Source: Pseudoprimorskyibacter insulae
GTDB taxonomy: Bacteria > Pseudomonadota > Alphaproteobacteria > Rhodobacterales > Rhodobacteraceae
Length of the DNA stretch: 64,000 nt
Assembly: GCF_900302505.1 (NCBI RefSeq)
Contig: NZ_OMOJ01000004.1
Location: forward strand, 124,001 to 188,000
Reading direction: 5' to 3'
Part shown: positions 34,897 to 43,100 of the stretch, in pieces
Numbering within the stretch: position 1 is the stretch's first letter
Layout: every line of letters starts with the position of its first letter
Made by a program: the position numbers and the translations under genes
The notes under the pieces: model-generated
The model's database searches: none
What the model was told of the DNA's origin: nothing
Seen by the model: the letters and a program-made list of their open reading frames with translations, nothing else

Positions 34897-35671
34897 TGAT
34901 GCGTCCTTGCAGGACCGCGCCGCAAACACGGACGCGGCCTCGCAAGCAGACAAAGTAGCGCGCGTCGCTGCGCTGAATGCGCGGTATCGCCATCATGGCG
35001 CCACCGCCGTTCTGGAAGGCGCGTTGCGTGATCCTGAGGCGGGCAAAATCGCCATGGTGTCCAGCTTTGGCGCGGAATCCGTCGCCCTGCTGCACCTTGT
35101 GGCCATGGTCGACAACCGCACGCCGGTGCTGTTCATCGACACGATGCTGCTGTTCCCTGAAACTCTGGCCTATCAGCAAGAGATCAGCGAACGGCTGCAC
35201 CTCAAGAACGTGCGGGTGATCCGCGCCTCTGAGGCCAGCATCAAACAGCACGACCCGATGGGCGCATTGCGGTTCAGCAGCACCGATGCCTGCTGCGATC
35301 TGCGCAAGACCCAGCCGCTCAATCAGGCGTTGGATGGGTATGACGGCTGGATCACTGGCCGCAAACGCTATCAATCGGGCACCCGTGCGGCGCTGGAATT
35401 CTTCGAGATCGAAGAAGACACCGGCCGCATCAAGGTCAACCCGCTGGCCCATTGGGCGCCTGAGGACGTGCGCGCCTATATGGAAGAAAACCGCCTGCCC
35501 AAGCATCCGCTGGTGGCGCAAGGCTATCCGTCGATCGGATGCGCCCCCTGCACCACCAAGGTCAAACCGGGCGAAGATCCGCGCGCAGGGCGCTGGCGCG
35601 GCCAAGAGAAAGAGGAATGCGGCATCCATATCGTCGATGGCCGCATCGTAAGACAAGGAGACGCCGCATGA
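34886..35671 (+). CDS. cysH: Adenylylsulfate (APS/PAPS) reductase
   Basis: 261 aa from ATG 34886, inside the end of cysI. PAPS-reductase fold with MVSSFGAESVALLHL near residue 58. The Cys-Cys pair 136-137 (DACCDLRK) and CAPC (219 and 222) are the four ligands of a [4Fe-4S] cluster, which marks the APS-using type. The catalytic Cys 245 lies in EECGIH. It makes sulfite from APS with thioredoxin, feeding the sulfite reductase. No cysD/cysN genes are in view. ATGA overlap with the next gene. Confidence 0.93.
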   Translation: MQHDDASLQDRAANTDAASQADKVARVAALNARYRHHGATAVLEGALRDPEAGKIAMVSSFGAESVALLHLVAMVDNRTPVLFIDTMLLFPETLAYQQEISERLHLKNVRVIRASEASIKQHDPMGALRFSSTDACCDLRKTQPLNQALDGYDGWITGRKRYQSGTRAALEFFEIEEDTGRIKVNPLAHWAPEDVRAYMEENRLPKHPLVAQGYPSIGCAPCTTKVKPGEDPRAGRWRGQEKEECGIHIVDGRIVRQGDAA

Positions 35672-36054
35672 GCGTGATCGTGACTGACGCGGGCTTTGCG
35701 TCCGATGATTGGACCGCGGGCTTTGAGGGCGAAGGCGCTCTTGATCTGGCCTCGGATACCTCGATTGATGCCATCAAGGACGCCGCAGGCGCGGCCCAGA
35801 TGATCCGCATCGATTTCCCCAGCTTCGCCGACGGGCGCGGCTTCACCCTGGCCCGCTTGCTGCGCCTGAACGGCTACAAGGGCCGCCTGCGCGCCAAGGG
35901 CCACGTGATCGCCGACCAATACGCGATGGCCCGCCGCAGCGGCTTTGACGAGGTGGAAATCTCGGACGAATTGGCCGCACGCCAGCCCGCCGACCAGTGG
36001 CAATTCCGCGCCAACTGGCAAGAGAATGACTATCAGGCCCGGATGCGCGGCTAA
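35668..36054 (+). CDS. DUF934 protein of the sulfite-reduction operon
   Basis: 128 aa. DUF934 core: IDFPSFADGRGFTLARLLR, GYKGRLRAKGHVIADQYAMARRSGFDEVEI, ending YQARMRG. It overlaps cysH by four bases (ATGA) and has AAGGAG upstream. The family is always linked to sulfite reduction and is annotated as a possible oxidoreductase partner; the function is not established. It is the last gene of the tightly overlapping block. Confidence 0.88.
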   Translation: MSVIVTDAGFASDDWTAGFEGEGALDLASDTSIDAIKDAAGAAQMIRIDFPSFADGRGFTLARLLRLNGYKGRLRAKGHVIADQYAMARRSGFDEVEISDELAARQPADQWQFRANWQENDYQARMRG

Positions 36055-36094
36055 GTCGCCTCGCGTCTGACCTAGATCAAAGCTAGATATAAGG

Positions 36095-36116
36095 TGTCGG
36101 TTTAACACATCCGACA
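36095..36116 (+). promoter_or_regulatory. Possible operator in front of fpr
   Basis: Inverted repeat TGTCGG - 10 bases - CCGACA, ending 9 bases before the fpr start codon. No regulator can be named. Confidence 0.4.
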
Positions 36117-36124
36117 AACAAGAT

Positions 36125-36988
36125 ATGACAGAGTTGACCCCCGTGACCCAAGCCGCCGCAGCCCCCGCCAATAAGCCCAAGCAAATGGTCCTGCCCGATG
36201 CGCAGACCGTGACCGAAGTGAAACACTGGACGGACCGTCTGTTTTCGTTCCGCGTGTCGCGTCCCGCCTCGCTGCGTTTCCGCTCGGGCGAATTTGTGAT
36301 GATCGGCCTGATGGGCGATCCCGATCCCAAAACCGGCAAGCAAAAGCCGCTGCTGCGCGCCTATTCCATTGCCTCCCCGTCGTGGGATGAGGAATTGGAG
36401 TTCTATTCGATCAAGGTGCAAGACGGCCCGTTGACCTCCAAACTGCAACACATCCAGCCAGGCGATGAAATCATCCTGCGTCCCAAACCCGTTGGCACGC
36501 TGGTGCATGACGCCCTCCTGCCCGGCAAGCGCATCTGGTTCTTTGCCACTGGCACCGGCTTTGCCCCCTTCGCCTCGCTGCTGCGTGAACCGCAGACCTA
36601 CGAGGATTACGACGAGGTCATCATCACCCACACCTGCCGCGAAGCTGCCGAATTGCACTACGGGGCCGAGTTGATCGAGAACCTCAAAACCGACGAGCTT
36701 TTGAACGAAGTGATCGGCGAAGGCTTCTGGAAGAAGATCAAATACTACCCGACCACCACCCGCGAAGAGAGCCCGAAGATGGGCCGCATCACCGATCTGA
36801 TGCGCTCGGGCGAGGCATTCGCCGATCTGGACGTGCCGGTCATCCACCCCGAAACCGACCGCGCGATGATCTGCGGAAACCTGGCCTTTAACCTTGAGCT
36901 GAAAGAAATGCTCGAAGAATACGGCCTCGTCGAAGGCGCAAATTCCGACCCGCAGCATTACGTGGTCGAAAAAGCCTTCCTCGACTAA
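36125..36988 (+). CDS. fpr: Ferredoxin-NADP+ reductase
   Basis: 287 aa. FAD domain with RAYSIASP (the RxYS flavin motif, about 79-86) and KVQDGPLTSKLQ. NADP domain with GTGFAPFASLL (about 143-153), ICGNLAFN, and the C-terminal HYVVEKAFLD of bacterial FNRs. It moves electrons between NADPH and ferredoxin or flavodoxin in the cytoplasm. It follows the sulfite-reduction genes by 70 bases, so it may feed the sulfite reductase, though it may have its own promoter. The first 20 residues are a low-complexity extension. Confidence 0.92.
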   Translation: MTELTPVTQAAAAPANKPKQMVLPDAQTVTEVKHWTDRLFSFRVSRPASLRFRSGEFVMIGLMGDPDPKTGKQKPLLRAYSIASPSWDEELEFYSIKVQDGPLTSKLQHIQPGDEIILRPKPVGTLVHDALLPGKRIWFFATGTGFAPFASLLREPQTYEDYDEVIITHTCREAAELHYGAELIENLKTDELLNEVIGEGFWKKIKYYPTTTREESPKMGRITDLMRSGEAFADLDVPVIHPETDRAMICGNLAFNLELKEMLEEYGLVEGANSDPQHYVVEKAFLD

Positions 36989-37006
36989 ACGCACCCGACA
37001 CCAAAC

Positions 37007-37034
37007 AAAAGGCGGCCCACTGGGCCGCCTTTTT
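37007..37034 (+). terminator. Terminator after fpr
   Basis: AAAAGGCGGCCC / GGGCCGCCTTTTT stem with a 3-base loop, 19 bases after the stop. Confidence 0.85.
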
Positions 37035-37041
37035 CTTTTGC

Positions 37042-37110
37042 TTTCATCTTTCCCGAAAATCCTCCGGGGGTGAATGGCCGAAGGCCAGAGGGGGCAGCGC
37101 CCCCTCCCCT
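37042..37110. repeat. Dispersed GC-rich element, copy 1
   Basis: Begins TTTCATCTTTCC, continues CTCCGGGGGTG, and ends with the hairpin GAGGGGGC-AGC-GCCCCCTC. The same order, in reverse complement, occurs at 43036-43086. It sits between the fpr terminator and the stop of the Ala-rich gene, where it could act as a terminator for the minus strand. Confidence 0.65.
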
Positions 37111-38093
37111 TACATCCCCAGTTGCTGGCGCAGCGCGTCCAGAACCTGCGGCAGCGCGTCGGGATTGTCCCGCACAGTCTCCAACGAGGTTTTGGCGGCG
37201 GTCTTGGCGATCATGTTCAGATCGGACGCTTCCACATAGGCCAGCACCTTGTCGTAATCGAACCCATCAACAGTCAGCAGATCCGAAATCGACGGCGCCT
37301 CAGCAGTCGTTTCGGTTGCTGCATCTGCGGGCGCTGCATCTGCGGCCGGTGCGTCGACTGCGGGCGCGGCAGTCTCAGCCGCAGGGGCCTCGGTGGCCGG
37401 TGCCTCGGCTGCCGCGTCTGCAGGTGCTTCTGCGACAGGCGCTTCAGTCGCGGCTTCGGCGGTTGCTTCAGCTGCGGGGGCATCGGCCTCAACTGCGGCT
37501 TCTGCGGCCGGTGCGGCCTCTTGGGTTGCGGCAACGGAATCAGCCGCCGTGTCTGCGGCAGCGCCCGCCGCATCGGCAGCAGCATCTGCACCAGCCGTCA
37601 CATCGGCAACCGCATCCTTGACCGCATCGGCCACGGCCTGCGCTGCGTCATCGGCAACGGCCTGACCTTGCGGAACAAGGTTTGCAGCCGCATCGGCGGC
37701 ATCCTTGGCGGCGTCGGTTACAGCGTCAGCTGCTTGAGTCGCAACCTCGGCAGCCTTGGCGGCAGCGGCCTCTGCTTCTGCTTTCGCGGCGGCAGCGGCG
37801 GCCTCAACCTCAGCGGCGGCCTTCGCAGCGGCCTCCTCTGCAGCGGTTTTAGCGGCAGCGGCTTCGGCCTCTAGCTTTGCAGCTTCTTCTTCGGCTTTGC
37901 GTGCGGCCTCAGCGGCCTCGGCCTCGGCTTTGGCAGCCGCTTCTTCAGCCGCCACCTTGGCCGCCTCGGCGGCTTCTTCAGCCTGAATCCGCGCGGTTTC
38001 AGCGGCCTGTTTGACCGCCTGATCATTCGTGTACCAGAAATAGCCCGCGACAGCGATTGCCACGGCGCCAATCAGACCAAGGACAGGTTTCAT
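37110..38093 (-). CDS. Ala/Glu-rich coiled-coil protein with N-terminal membrane anchor
   Basis: 327 aa from ATG 38093 (GGGAG 6 bases upstream). An uncleaved membrane helix (VLGLIGAVAIAVAGYFWYT) is followed by a long Ala/Glu/Lys coiled coil (about 25-125), then an Ala/Asp helical region (about 125-185) and a Pro-Ala-Glu-rich spacer (about 185-265). It ends in a compact, normal-composition domain (about 266-327: SISDLLTVDGFDYDKVLAYVEASDL). The architecture resembles a membrane-tethered spacer holding a small C-terminal domain in the periplasm. Family not recognised. Confidence 0.75.
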   Translation of the reverse strand: MKPVLGLIGAVAIAVAGYFWYTNDQAVKQAAETARIQAEEAAEAAKVAAEEAAAKAEAEAAEAARKAEEEAAKLEAEAAAAKTAAEEAAAKAAAEVEAAAAAAKAEAEAAAAKAAEVATQAADAVTDAAKDAADAAANLVPQGQAVADDAAQAVADAVKDAVADVTAGADAAADAAGAAADTAADSVAATQEAAPAAEAAVEADAPAAEATAEAATEAPVAEAPADAAAEAPATEAPAAETAAPAVDAPAADAAPADAATETTAEAPSISDLLTVDGFDYDKVLAYVEASDLNMIAKTAAKTSLETVRDNPDALPQVLDALRQQLGM

Positions 38094-38302
38094 CCTCGTC
38101 TCCCTTTCATTTGTGCAAGGCGCCCCCTGCGCCCCACTTTTGATATGAAATACAGGTCGTATGCTGCATTGCAGAACACAAGGGGGAAAAGCAGAAAAAC
38201 CGGGAACAAACCAATTATTTGATGGCGGATTTGCCGCTTGAAAGAAACCCGCCCAAAGTTTACCTTGCCACCTTAATCGAATTGGCATGAAGGATCGAAA
38301 CC

Positions 38303-38848
38303 ATAGCCCGCAGACCTCATAACGCGCCTCCGCCGCGCGACACTGGCCCCCGCGTCAACGGACGCATCCGCGCACCCGAAATCCGCCTGATCGGTGCGGA
38401 AGGTGAAAACGTTGGTGTTGTTCACCCTGCAAAAGCGATGCAGCTCGCGGAAGAGGCCGGTCTGGATCTCGTCGAGATTTCGCCCAACGCCACGCCGCCC
38501 GTGTGCAAGATCATGGATTTCGGCAAGTTCAAATACGAACAGCAGAAACGCGAATCCGAAGCGCGCAAAAAGCAAAAAGTCATCGAGGTGAAAGAGGTCA
38601 AGTTTCGACCCAACACCGATACGCATGACTATGAAGTGAAAATGCGCAACGTTTTCAAATTCCTTGAAAACGGTGACAAGGTGAAAGTGACCTTGCGTTT
38701 CCGGGGCCGCGAAATGGCACACCAGAACCTGGGCCGCGAATTGCTGGAACGGGTCGCCGAGGACGTGAAAGAGATCGGCAAGATCGAAAACATGCCCAAG
38801 ATGGAAGGCCGCCAGATGGTCATGATGATTGGGCCGGTAGCCAAGTAA
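38303..38848 (+). CDS. infC: Translation initiation factor IF-3, AUA start
   Basis: 181 aa. The family N-terminus ([20 protein letters not shown], then [12 protein letters not shown]) lies upstream of every AUG, so the gene begins at a rare codon. ATA at 38303 has AAGGA 8 bases upstream and gives the usual IF-3 length. ATC at 38294 is the alternative. The first in-frame ATG (38438) would delete most of the N-terminal domain. The C-terminal domain ends [16 protein letters not shown]-3 binds the 30S subunit and rejects non-AUG starts, so such a start gives autogenous repression, as in E. coli. A terminator follows. Confidence 0.93.
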   Translation: MARRPHNAPPPRDTGPRVNGRIRAPEIRLIGAEGENVGVVHPAKAMQLAEEAGLDLVEISPNATPPVCKIMDFGKFKYEQQKRESEARKKQKVIEVKEVKFRPNTDTHDYEVKMRNVFKFLENGDKVKVTLRFRGREMAHQNLGRELLERVAEDVKEIGKIENMPKMEGRQMVMMIGPVAK

Positions 38849-38868
38849 GGCAAACCAGCATCACCAAG

Positions 38869-38890
38869 AAGCGGCCTCCGGGCCGCTTTT
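38869..38890 (+). terminator. Terminator after infC
   Basis: Stem GCGGCC / GGCCGC with loop TCCG, flanked by AA and TTTT, followed by a second T run, 20 bases after the stop. Confidence 0.8.
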
Positions 38891-38923
38891 GTTTTTCTAG
38901 GCGATTGATTGAAAGGTCTCCCC

Positions 38924-39517
38924 ATGTGGGAAGAACGGTTTCAGACCAAGGACTATGTCTTTGGCACAGCCCCGTCGCAATTTGTAACGCGCCATTGCAA
39001 GTCTTTCCCTCAAGGGGCCAAACTGCTGTCCGTCGCAGAAGGCGAAGGCCGCAATGGCGTTTGGCTGGCCCGGCAAGGCTTTGACGTGACTGGCGTGGAA
39101 TTTGCCCCCTCTGCCGTGGCCAAGGCCAATAAACTGGCCGCAGATTATGGGGTTGCACCCAAGTTTGAACAAGCCGACCTGTTTAGCTGGGACTGGCCGC
39201 AAAACGCCTATGACGTTGTTCTGGGCGTGTTCTTCCAATTCGTCGGCGCAGCACAGCGCAAAACATTGTTTGGCATGATGGCGCAGGCCCTGCGCCCCGG
39301 CGGCATTCTGGCGCTGCATGGCTATACACCGAAACAGTTGGACCATGGCACCGGCGGGCCGAAGATCCTTGAGAACCTTTTTACCGCCGATATCTTGACC
39401 GAGGCCTTCCCCAATTTCGAAATTCTGACCAACGAAGAATATGAGGCCGAGTTGAATGAAGGCGCAGGCCATGCTGGCACCTCGGCGCTGATCGACTTTA
39501 TCGCGCGCAAACCCTGA
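38924..39517 (+). CDS. SAM-dependent class I methyltransferase
   Basis: 197 aa from ATG 38924 (AAAGG upstream). Motif I is LLSVAEGEGRNGVWLA (SAM-binding loop), followed by VTGVEFAPSAVAKAN (acidic end of strand 2) and DVVLGVFFQFV (motif II region). The start MWEERFQTKDYVFGTAPSQF is typical of the TehB/thiopurine-methyltransferase-like subgroup. The substrate is unknown. It stands alone after the infC terminator and ends directly against the convergent molybdopterin-binding gene. Confidence 0.87.
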   Translation: MWEERFQTKDYVFGTAPSQFVTRHCKSFPQGAKLLSVAEGEGRNGVWLARQGFDVTGVEFAPSAVAKANKLAADYGVAPKFEQADLFSWDWPQNAYDVVLGVFFQFVGAAQRKTLFGMMAQALRPGGILALHGYTPKQLDHGTGGPKILENLFTADILTEAFPNFEILTNEEYEAELNEGAGHAGTSALIDFIARKP

Positions 39518-40507
39518 TCAGCCGTCGCGCAGCCGCCCCCGCACCGGGATTTCCTTCAGCAGCCCGCCCACGCCCATCGCGGCGATGTCCTGCGGAGTCA
39601 CAGGCACGCCGCAAAGCATCCGCTCCATCACCCAATCCGCCCCATTCAACGCGGGCGATCGGGCGCATCCCGGCAGGCCAATCACCGGCTTTTCGAAAAG
39701 ATGACCGTAGAACAACAAGTTACCGGGATCGACCGGAATACCGTAATGTTCAACCACCCCGCCCGCATCGCGCAGGGCTTGCGGCGCTGTATCGCGCAGA
39801 TCTGATGTTGCGCTGCCGGTCAGCAAGAATACCGCATCGGCGTCGCTGGCCTGCAAGGCCGCCGCCATATCCGCGCTGGTGTGGGGCACCACCTGATTTG
39901 AGATCAGCGAAACGCCCAAACGGTCCAGCCGGTCGGCCAGCGCCTTGCGCCCCTTTTCGCCATCGTCATCGCCCGCCACGGATTGCACCAAGGCCGCCGT
40001 GCGCACCGTCGCGCTGCGCATGGCAATTGCGTTTTCCGCGCGGCGGCAGGCCTCATCCAGATCGGCCTTGGGCACGGCATAGGCGATGATCTTGATCGTC
40101 GCGACCATGCCGCGCGGACCAAGCCGCTGCCATTCCGGCACCGTGGCGACGGTAATCATCGGATGCACGCTATTGACCGCATGGATCTTGGCGGCATCAA
40201 TCGCCGCAATCCCCTGAACCGCCGAATGCAGGTTCACCCGGCCCGTTGTCGCCGCGCCGCAGGTCAGCCCGACCGCGCCGGGGTCCGGGCATAGCGCCGC
40301 AGCCAGACGGGCAGCGGCGGCATCTTCGTGTACATCATCCGGTTCCAGCCGCGCGACGGTCACCTCAGCAATGCCAGCCTCGGCCAGCCGCGCCAGATCA
40401 TCTTTGCCCAGAACCACGCCCTTGCGAAGCCGCCCTTTGGTCAGCGCCTCGGAATGGGCCAGAATCGCCCCTTCGGCCTCGGCCAGCGGCACCGCGCCAA
40501 AGATCAT
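39518..40507 (-). CDS. Molybdopterin-binding protein (MoaB/MoeA-like domain)
   Basis: 329 aa. The C-terminal half carries a molybdopterin-binding-like fold: VFLLTGSATSDLRDTAPQAL, a GIPVDPGNLLFYG segment and VIGLPGCARSPALNG. The N-terminal half (IFGAVPLAEAEGAILAHS) resembles the start of proteins linked to CO-dehydrogenase-type enzymes. It overlaps xdhC by four bases (ATGA), so the two are translationally coupled. The likely role is molybdenum-cofactor handling for a molybdo-hydroxylase. Last gene of the moxR-coxE-xdhC block. Confidence 0.8.
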   Translation of the reverse strand: MIFGAVPLAEAEGAILAHSEALTKGRLRKGVVLGKDDLARLAEAGIAEVTVARLEPDDVHEDAAAARLAAALCPDPGAVGLTCGAATTGRVNLHSAVQGIAAIDAAKIHAVNSVHPMITVATVPEWQRLGPRGMVATIKIIAYAVPKADLDEACRRAENAIAMRSATVRTAALVQSVAGDDDGEKGRKALADRLDRLGVSLISNQVVPHTSADMAAALQASDADAVFLLTGSATSDLRDTAPQALRDAGGVVEHYGIPVDPGNLLFYGHLFEKPVIGLPGCARSPALNGADWVMERMLCGVPVTPQDIAAMGVGGLLKEIPVRGRLRDG

Positions 40508-41472
40508 GCGCCTTTCCTCAGGACTTGGGTCATCTGTGCCAAGATCGCTACGGCGATTTCCGACGGGCCAGAGGCGCCGATATCAAGGCCAACGGGGCCG
40601 CAGATCCGTGCGATCTGATCGGCGGTAAACCCTTTTTCTTCCAGCCGCGCGACGCGTTTGGCATGGGTGCGGGTCGACCCGAGCGCCCCGATGTAGAAAC
40701 ACTTAGACCGCATGGCAACCTCAAGCGCGGGATCGTCCAGCTTGGGATCATGGGTCAGCAGGACCAAGGCACTGCGTCCATCCAGCCCCTCGGCCTCAAC
40801 CGCCTCATCAGGCCAGTCGTTCAGGATCTTTTCACCGGGAAAGCGGGCCTCGGACCCGAAGGTTTCGCGCGGGTCGATGATCACCGGATCATAGCCCGCA
40901 ATTCGCGCCATCGGCACCAAGGCCTGCGCGATATGCACGGCCCCCACAATCATCACCCGCAGTGGCGGGTTGTGGATGGCCACAAAGGTGCGGCTGTCTT
41001 CCTCAAAGCCAGAGCGATCCATGCGGAAGCGATCCTCAAACCCGTCGCGGACCAACTGACGCGCGCCGCTGTCCAGATCGGCCACATAGGCCACGGCCTC
41101 ACGCCCGGCGCGGGCGGCGACCAGATCGGCCAGCATCGCCTCGGGCAAGACCGAGCCAATGGGTTCGACCAAAACGCGGATCGTGCCGCCGCAAGCCAGA
41201 CCCACGGCGAAAGCATCCTGATCGGAGACACCGAATTCAAGCTCGCGCGCTTCGCCGGCTTCAATCGCCTCTAGCGCTTCGACAATCACCGCGCCTTCGA
41301 CACAGCCGCCCGACACAGAGCCCGCGATTTCAGCCTGCCCAGAGATGGCCAATTGCGATCCGACCCGGCGCGGGGCCGACCCCCAGGTTTCAATCACAGT
41401 GGCCAGAACAGCGCCTTTGCCTTCGCGGTGCCAGGCCAGCGCGGTTTCAGGAATTGCGTCAAAACGGTCCAT
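40504..41472 (-). CDS. xdhC: XdhC/CoxI-family molybdenum-cofactor chaperone
   Basis: 322 aa from ATG 41472 (GGAGG 8 bases upstream). The N-terminal XdhC/CoxI domain shows VIETWGSAPRRVGSQLAI and SVSGGCVEGAV. The C-terminal Rossmann domain has VMIVGAVHIAQALVPMA, then GYDPVIIDPRETF and ALVLLTHDPKLDDPAL. Such proteins bind Mo cofactor, help insert the sulfido ligand and deliver it to xanthine-dehydrogenase-type enzymes. No target enzyme is encoded nearby. Confidence 0.92.
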   Translation of the reverse strand: MDRFDAIPETALAWHREGKGAVLATVIETWGSAPRRVGSQLAISGQAEIAGSVSGGCVEGAVIVEALEAIEAGEARELEFGVSDQDAFAVGLACGGTIRVLVEPIGSVLPEAMLADLVAARAGREAVAYVADLDSGARQLVRDGFEDRFRMDRSGFEEDSRTFVAIHNPPLRVMIVGAVHIAQALVPMARIAGYDPVIIDPRETFGSEARFPGEKILNDWPDEAVEAEGLDGRSALVLLTHDPKLDDPALEVAMRSKCFYIGALGSTRTHAKRVARLEEKGFTADQIARICGPVGLDIGASGPSEIAVAILAQMTQVLRKGA

Positions 41473-41580
41473 GTCGGTATCCTCCCCAGCCCAAAGCCTA
41501 ATCACGCTTCGGCGTCATGTAAGCCCCTGCGAAGGTCGAAGACAAGGGTAGGCCGCCCGGCAAAACCGCCAAACAGAATA

Positions 41581-41608
41581 AGGCCCCGACGCCAAAACGT
41601 CAGGGCCT
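41581..41608 (-). terminator. Hairpin between coxE and xdhC
   Basis: Stem AGGCCC-GACG / CGTC-GGGCCT with one mismatch and a CCAAAA loop, in the 258-base gap between the coxE stop and the xdhC start. There is no T run; it may attenuate or process the transcript. Confidence 0.35.
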
Positions 41609-41730
41609 GAGATGGGCCACACGGGGTGGAGACGCAAGGACGCGTGGCCCGGCGCGACAGTGCCTCAGGAGGGTGCGGCACCTGTCACGTTCCTTATACG
41701 AAATTGATACGCACCACAGGATGATCTGGA

Positions 41731-43011
41731 TCAAACTTGTTTGCGATCTTCCGACATCATCCGCATCAGGCGGTCTTTTTCGCCCATGTCATCGGGACGA
41801 GAGATCGCCTCGGCCAAATCTTCAAGCGACCGGATCGAATGCCCGGCGCGGAAACTGTCGACATGGGGCAGCATCGCCTTGATGCCCGTGGCCTTGGGCG
41901 CAAAGCCATCCCAGCGCAGCAAGGGGTTCAGCCAGATCAGCCTGCGCGACGACAGATGAAGCCGTTCCACGGCTTTGGCCAGTTCTTGCGCGTCGTCCCG
42001 GTCCAGCCCGTCGGTGATCAGCAGAACAACCGCGCCCTGCCCCATCACCCGGCGCGACCAGTCGCGGTTGAACGCGTGCAGACATTTGCCAATGCGCGTG
42101 CCGCCTTCCCAATCCTGCGCCTCTGCCCCAGCGGACTTGAGCGCGGCGTCCACGTCGCGGGTGGCCAGATGGCGGGTGATATTGGTCAGGCGCGTGCCAA
42201 ATGTGAAGGCATGGACCTTGGCCCAGCCCTGCCCTTTTTCATTGGCAACGGCATGCAGGAAATGCAGCACCATGCGGCTGTATTGCGACATTGAGCCCGA
42301 GATATCGCACAGCACGATCAGATTGGGCCAACGCGGGCGCGGCTTCATCCGGGCGATGGTGCGCACCTCGCCGCCCATGCGCATGGATTGCCGGATCGTG
42401 CGGCGCCAATCCATCCGGCGGCCCTTAGGCGCGGCCATCCCCCGGCGCGAGGCGATGGGTTTGACGGGTAAGGTCAGCCGCGCAATCATGCGCTTGGCCT
42501 CGGCGATTTCTGCCGTCGACATCTGTTCGAAATCCAGCGAACGCAGTTTTTCCTCTTTCGACATGGTGAAAGAGGCATCGATCTGGATCTGCGTGCCCTC
42601 TTCTTCTTCGCGGTTTTCTTCCGCGTCGGGCATATCCGGGCGGTTGCCGTCGAGCAGCGCCTCGGCCGCGCGTTTTTCCGCGGCCTGCGCGGCCTTGTTT
42701 TCCTGAACCCCGCGCACCGCAGGCAGCATCAGGCTCATCATGTGTTCCATGTAGCGCGGGTCGCGCCAATAGAGCCGGAAGATCTGGCCAAAGACTGCGC
42801 GATGTTCGGGGCGGTTCACGAAACAGGCCTGGAGGGCGTAGTAGAAATCGGATTTGTCGGTAAAGCCTGCCGCCTCGACCGCGCGAATGGCATCAATCAC
42901 CCGCCCCGGCCCGATGGGCAGGCCCGCCCGGCGCAAGGCACGGGCGAAATGGGTGATGTTATGCGCCAGCTTTGGATTGTCGGGCAGGTCAAGCGGGATG
43001 TATTCGGGCAT
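41731..43011 (-). CDS. coxE: CoxE-like protein with von Willebrand factor A domain
   Basis: 426 aa. N-terminal helical part (LAHNITHFARALRRAGLPIGPGR), an acidic stretch near 130-145 (ENREEEEGTQIQ), and a C-terminal VWA domain with MIDAS motif CDISGSMSQYS (about 246-256) and later GGTRIGKCL and LLITDGLDRDD. CoxE works with a MoxR-type AAA+ ATPase (CoxD-like) in maturing the active site of CO-dehydrogenase-type enzymes. The moxR gene lies upstream on the same strand. Confidence 0.9.
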   Translation of the reverse strand: MPEYIPLDLPDNPKLAHNITHFARALRRAGLPIGPGRVIDAIRAVEAAGFTDKSDFYYALQACFVNRPEHRAVFGQIFRLYWRDPRYMEHMMSLMLPAVRGVQENKAAQAAEKRAAEALLDGNRPDMPDAEENREEEEGTQIQIDASFTMSKEEKLRSLDFEQMSTAEIAEAKRMIARLTLPVKPIASRRGMAAPKGRRMDWRRTIRQSMRMGGEVRTIARMKPRPRWPNLIVLCDISGSMSQYSRMVLHFLHAVANEKGQGWAKVHAFTFGTRLTNITRHLATRDVDAALKSAGAEAQDWEGGTRIGKCLHAFNRDWSRRVMGQGAVVLLITDGLDRDDAQELAKAVERLHLSSRRLIWLNPLLRWDGFAPKATGIKAMLPHVDSFRAGHSIRSLEDLAEAISRPDDMGEKDRLMRMMSEDRKQV

Positions 43012-43035
43012 GGCCTAGCCCTGCGCGCCGGGCGC

Positions 43036-43086
43036 GCAGCGGGGGCGCTGCCCCCGCACCCCCGGAGTATTGCCGGAAAGATGAAG
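43036..43086. repeat. Dispersed GC-rich element, copy 2
   Basis: Hairpin GCGGGGGC-GCT-GCCCCCGC (43039-43057), then CACCCCCGGAG and GGAAAGATGAAGG. It is the reverse complement of the arrangement at 37042-37110. It lies between moxR and coxE and could reduce read-through. Confidence 0.65.
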
Positions 43087-43100
43087 GAGGGGGCGGCGCA

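Noticed and set aside
33193-34953. Long open frame antisense to cysI (more than 500 codons)
   Set aside because: The plus strand encodes an intact sulfite reductase with all Fe-S cysteines; the antisense frame is a by-product of high GC and codon periodicity.
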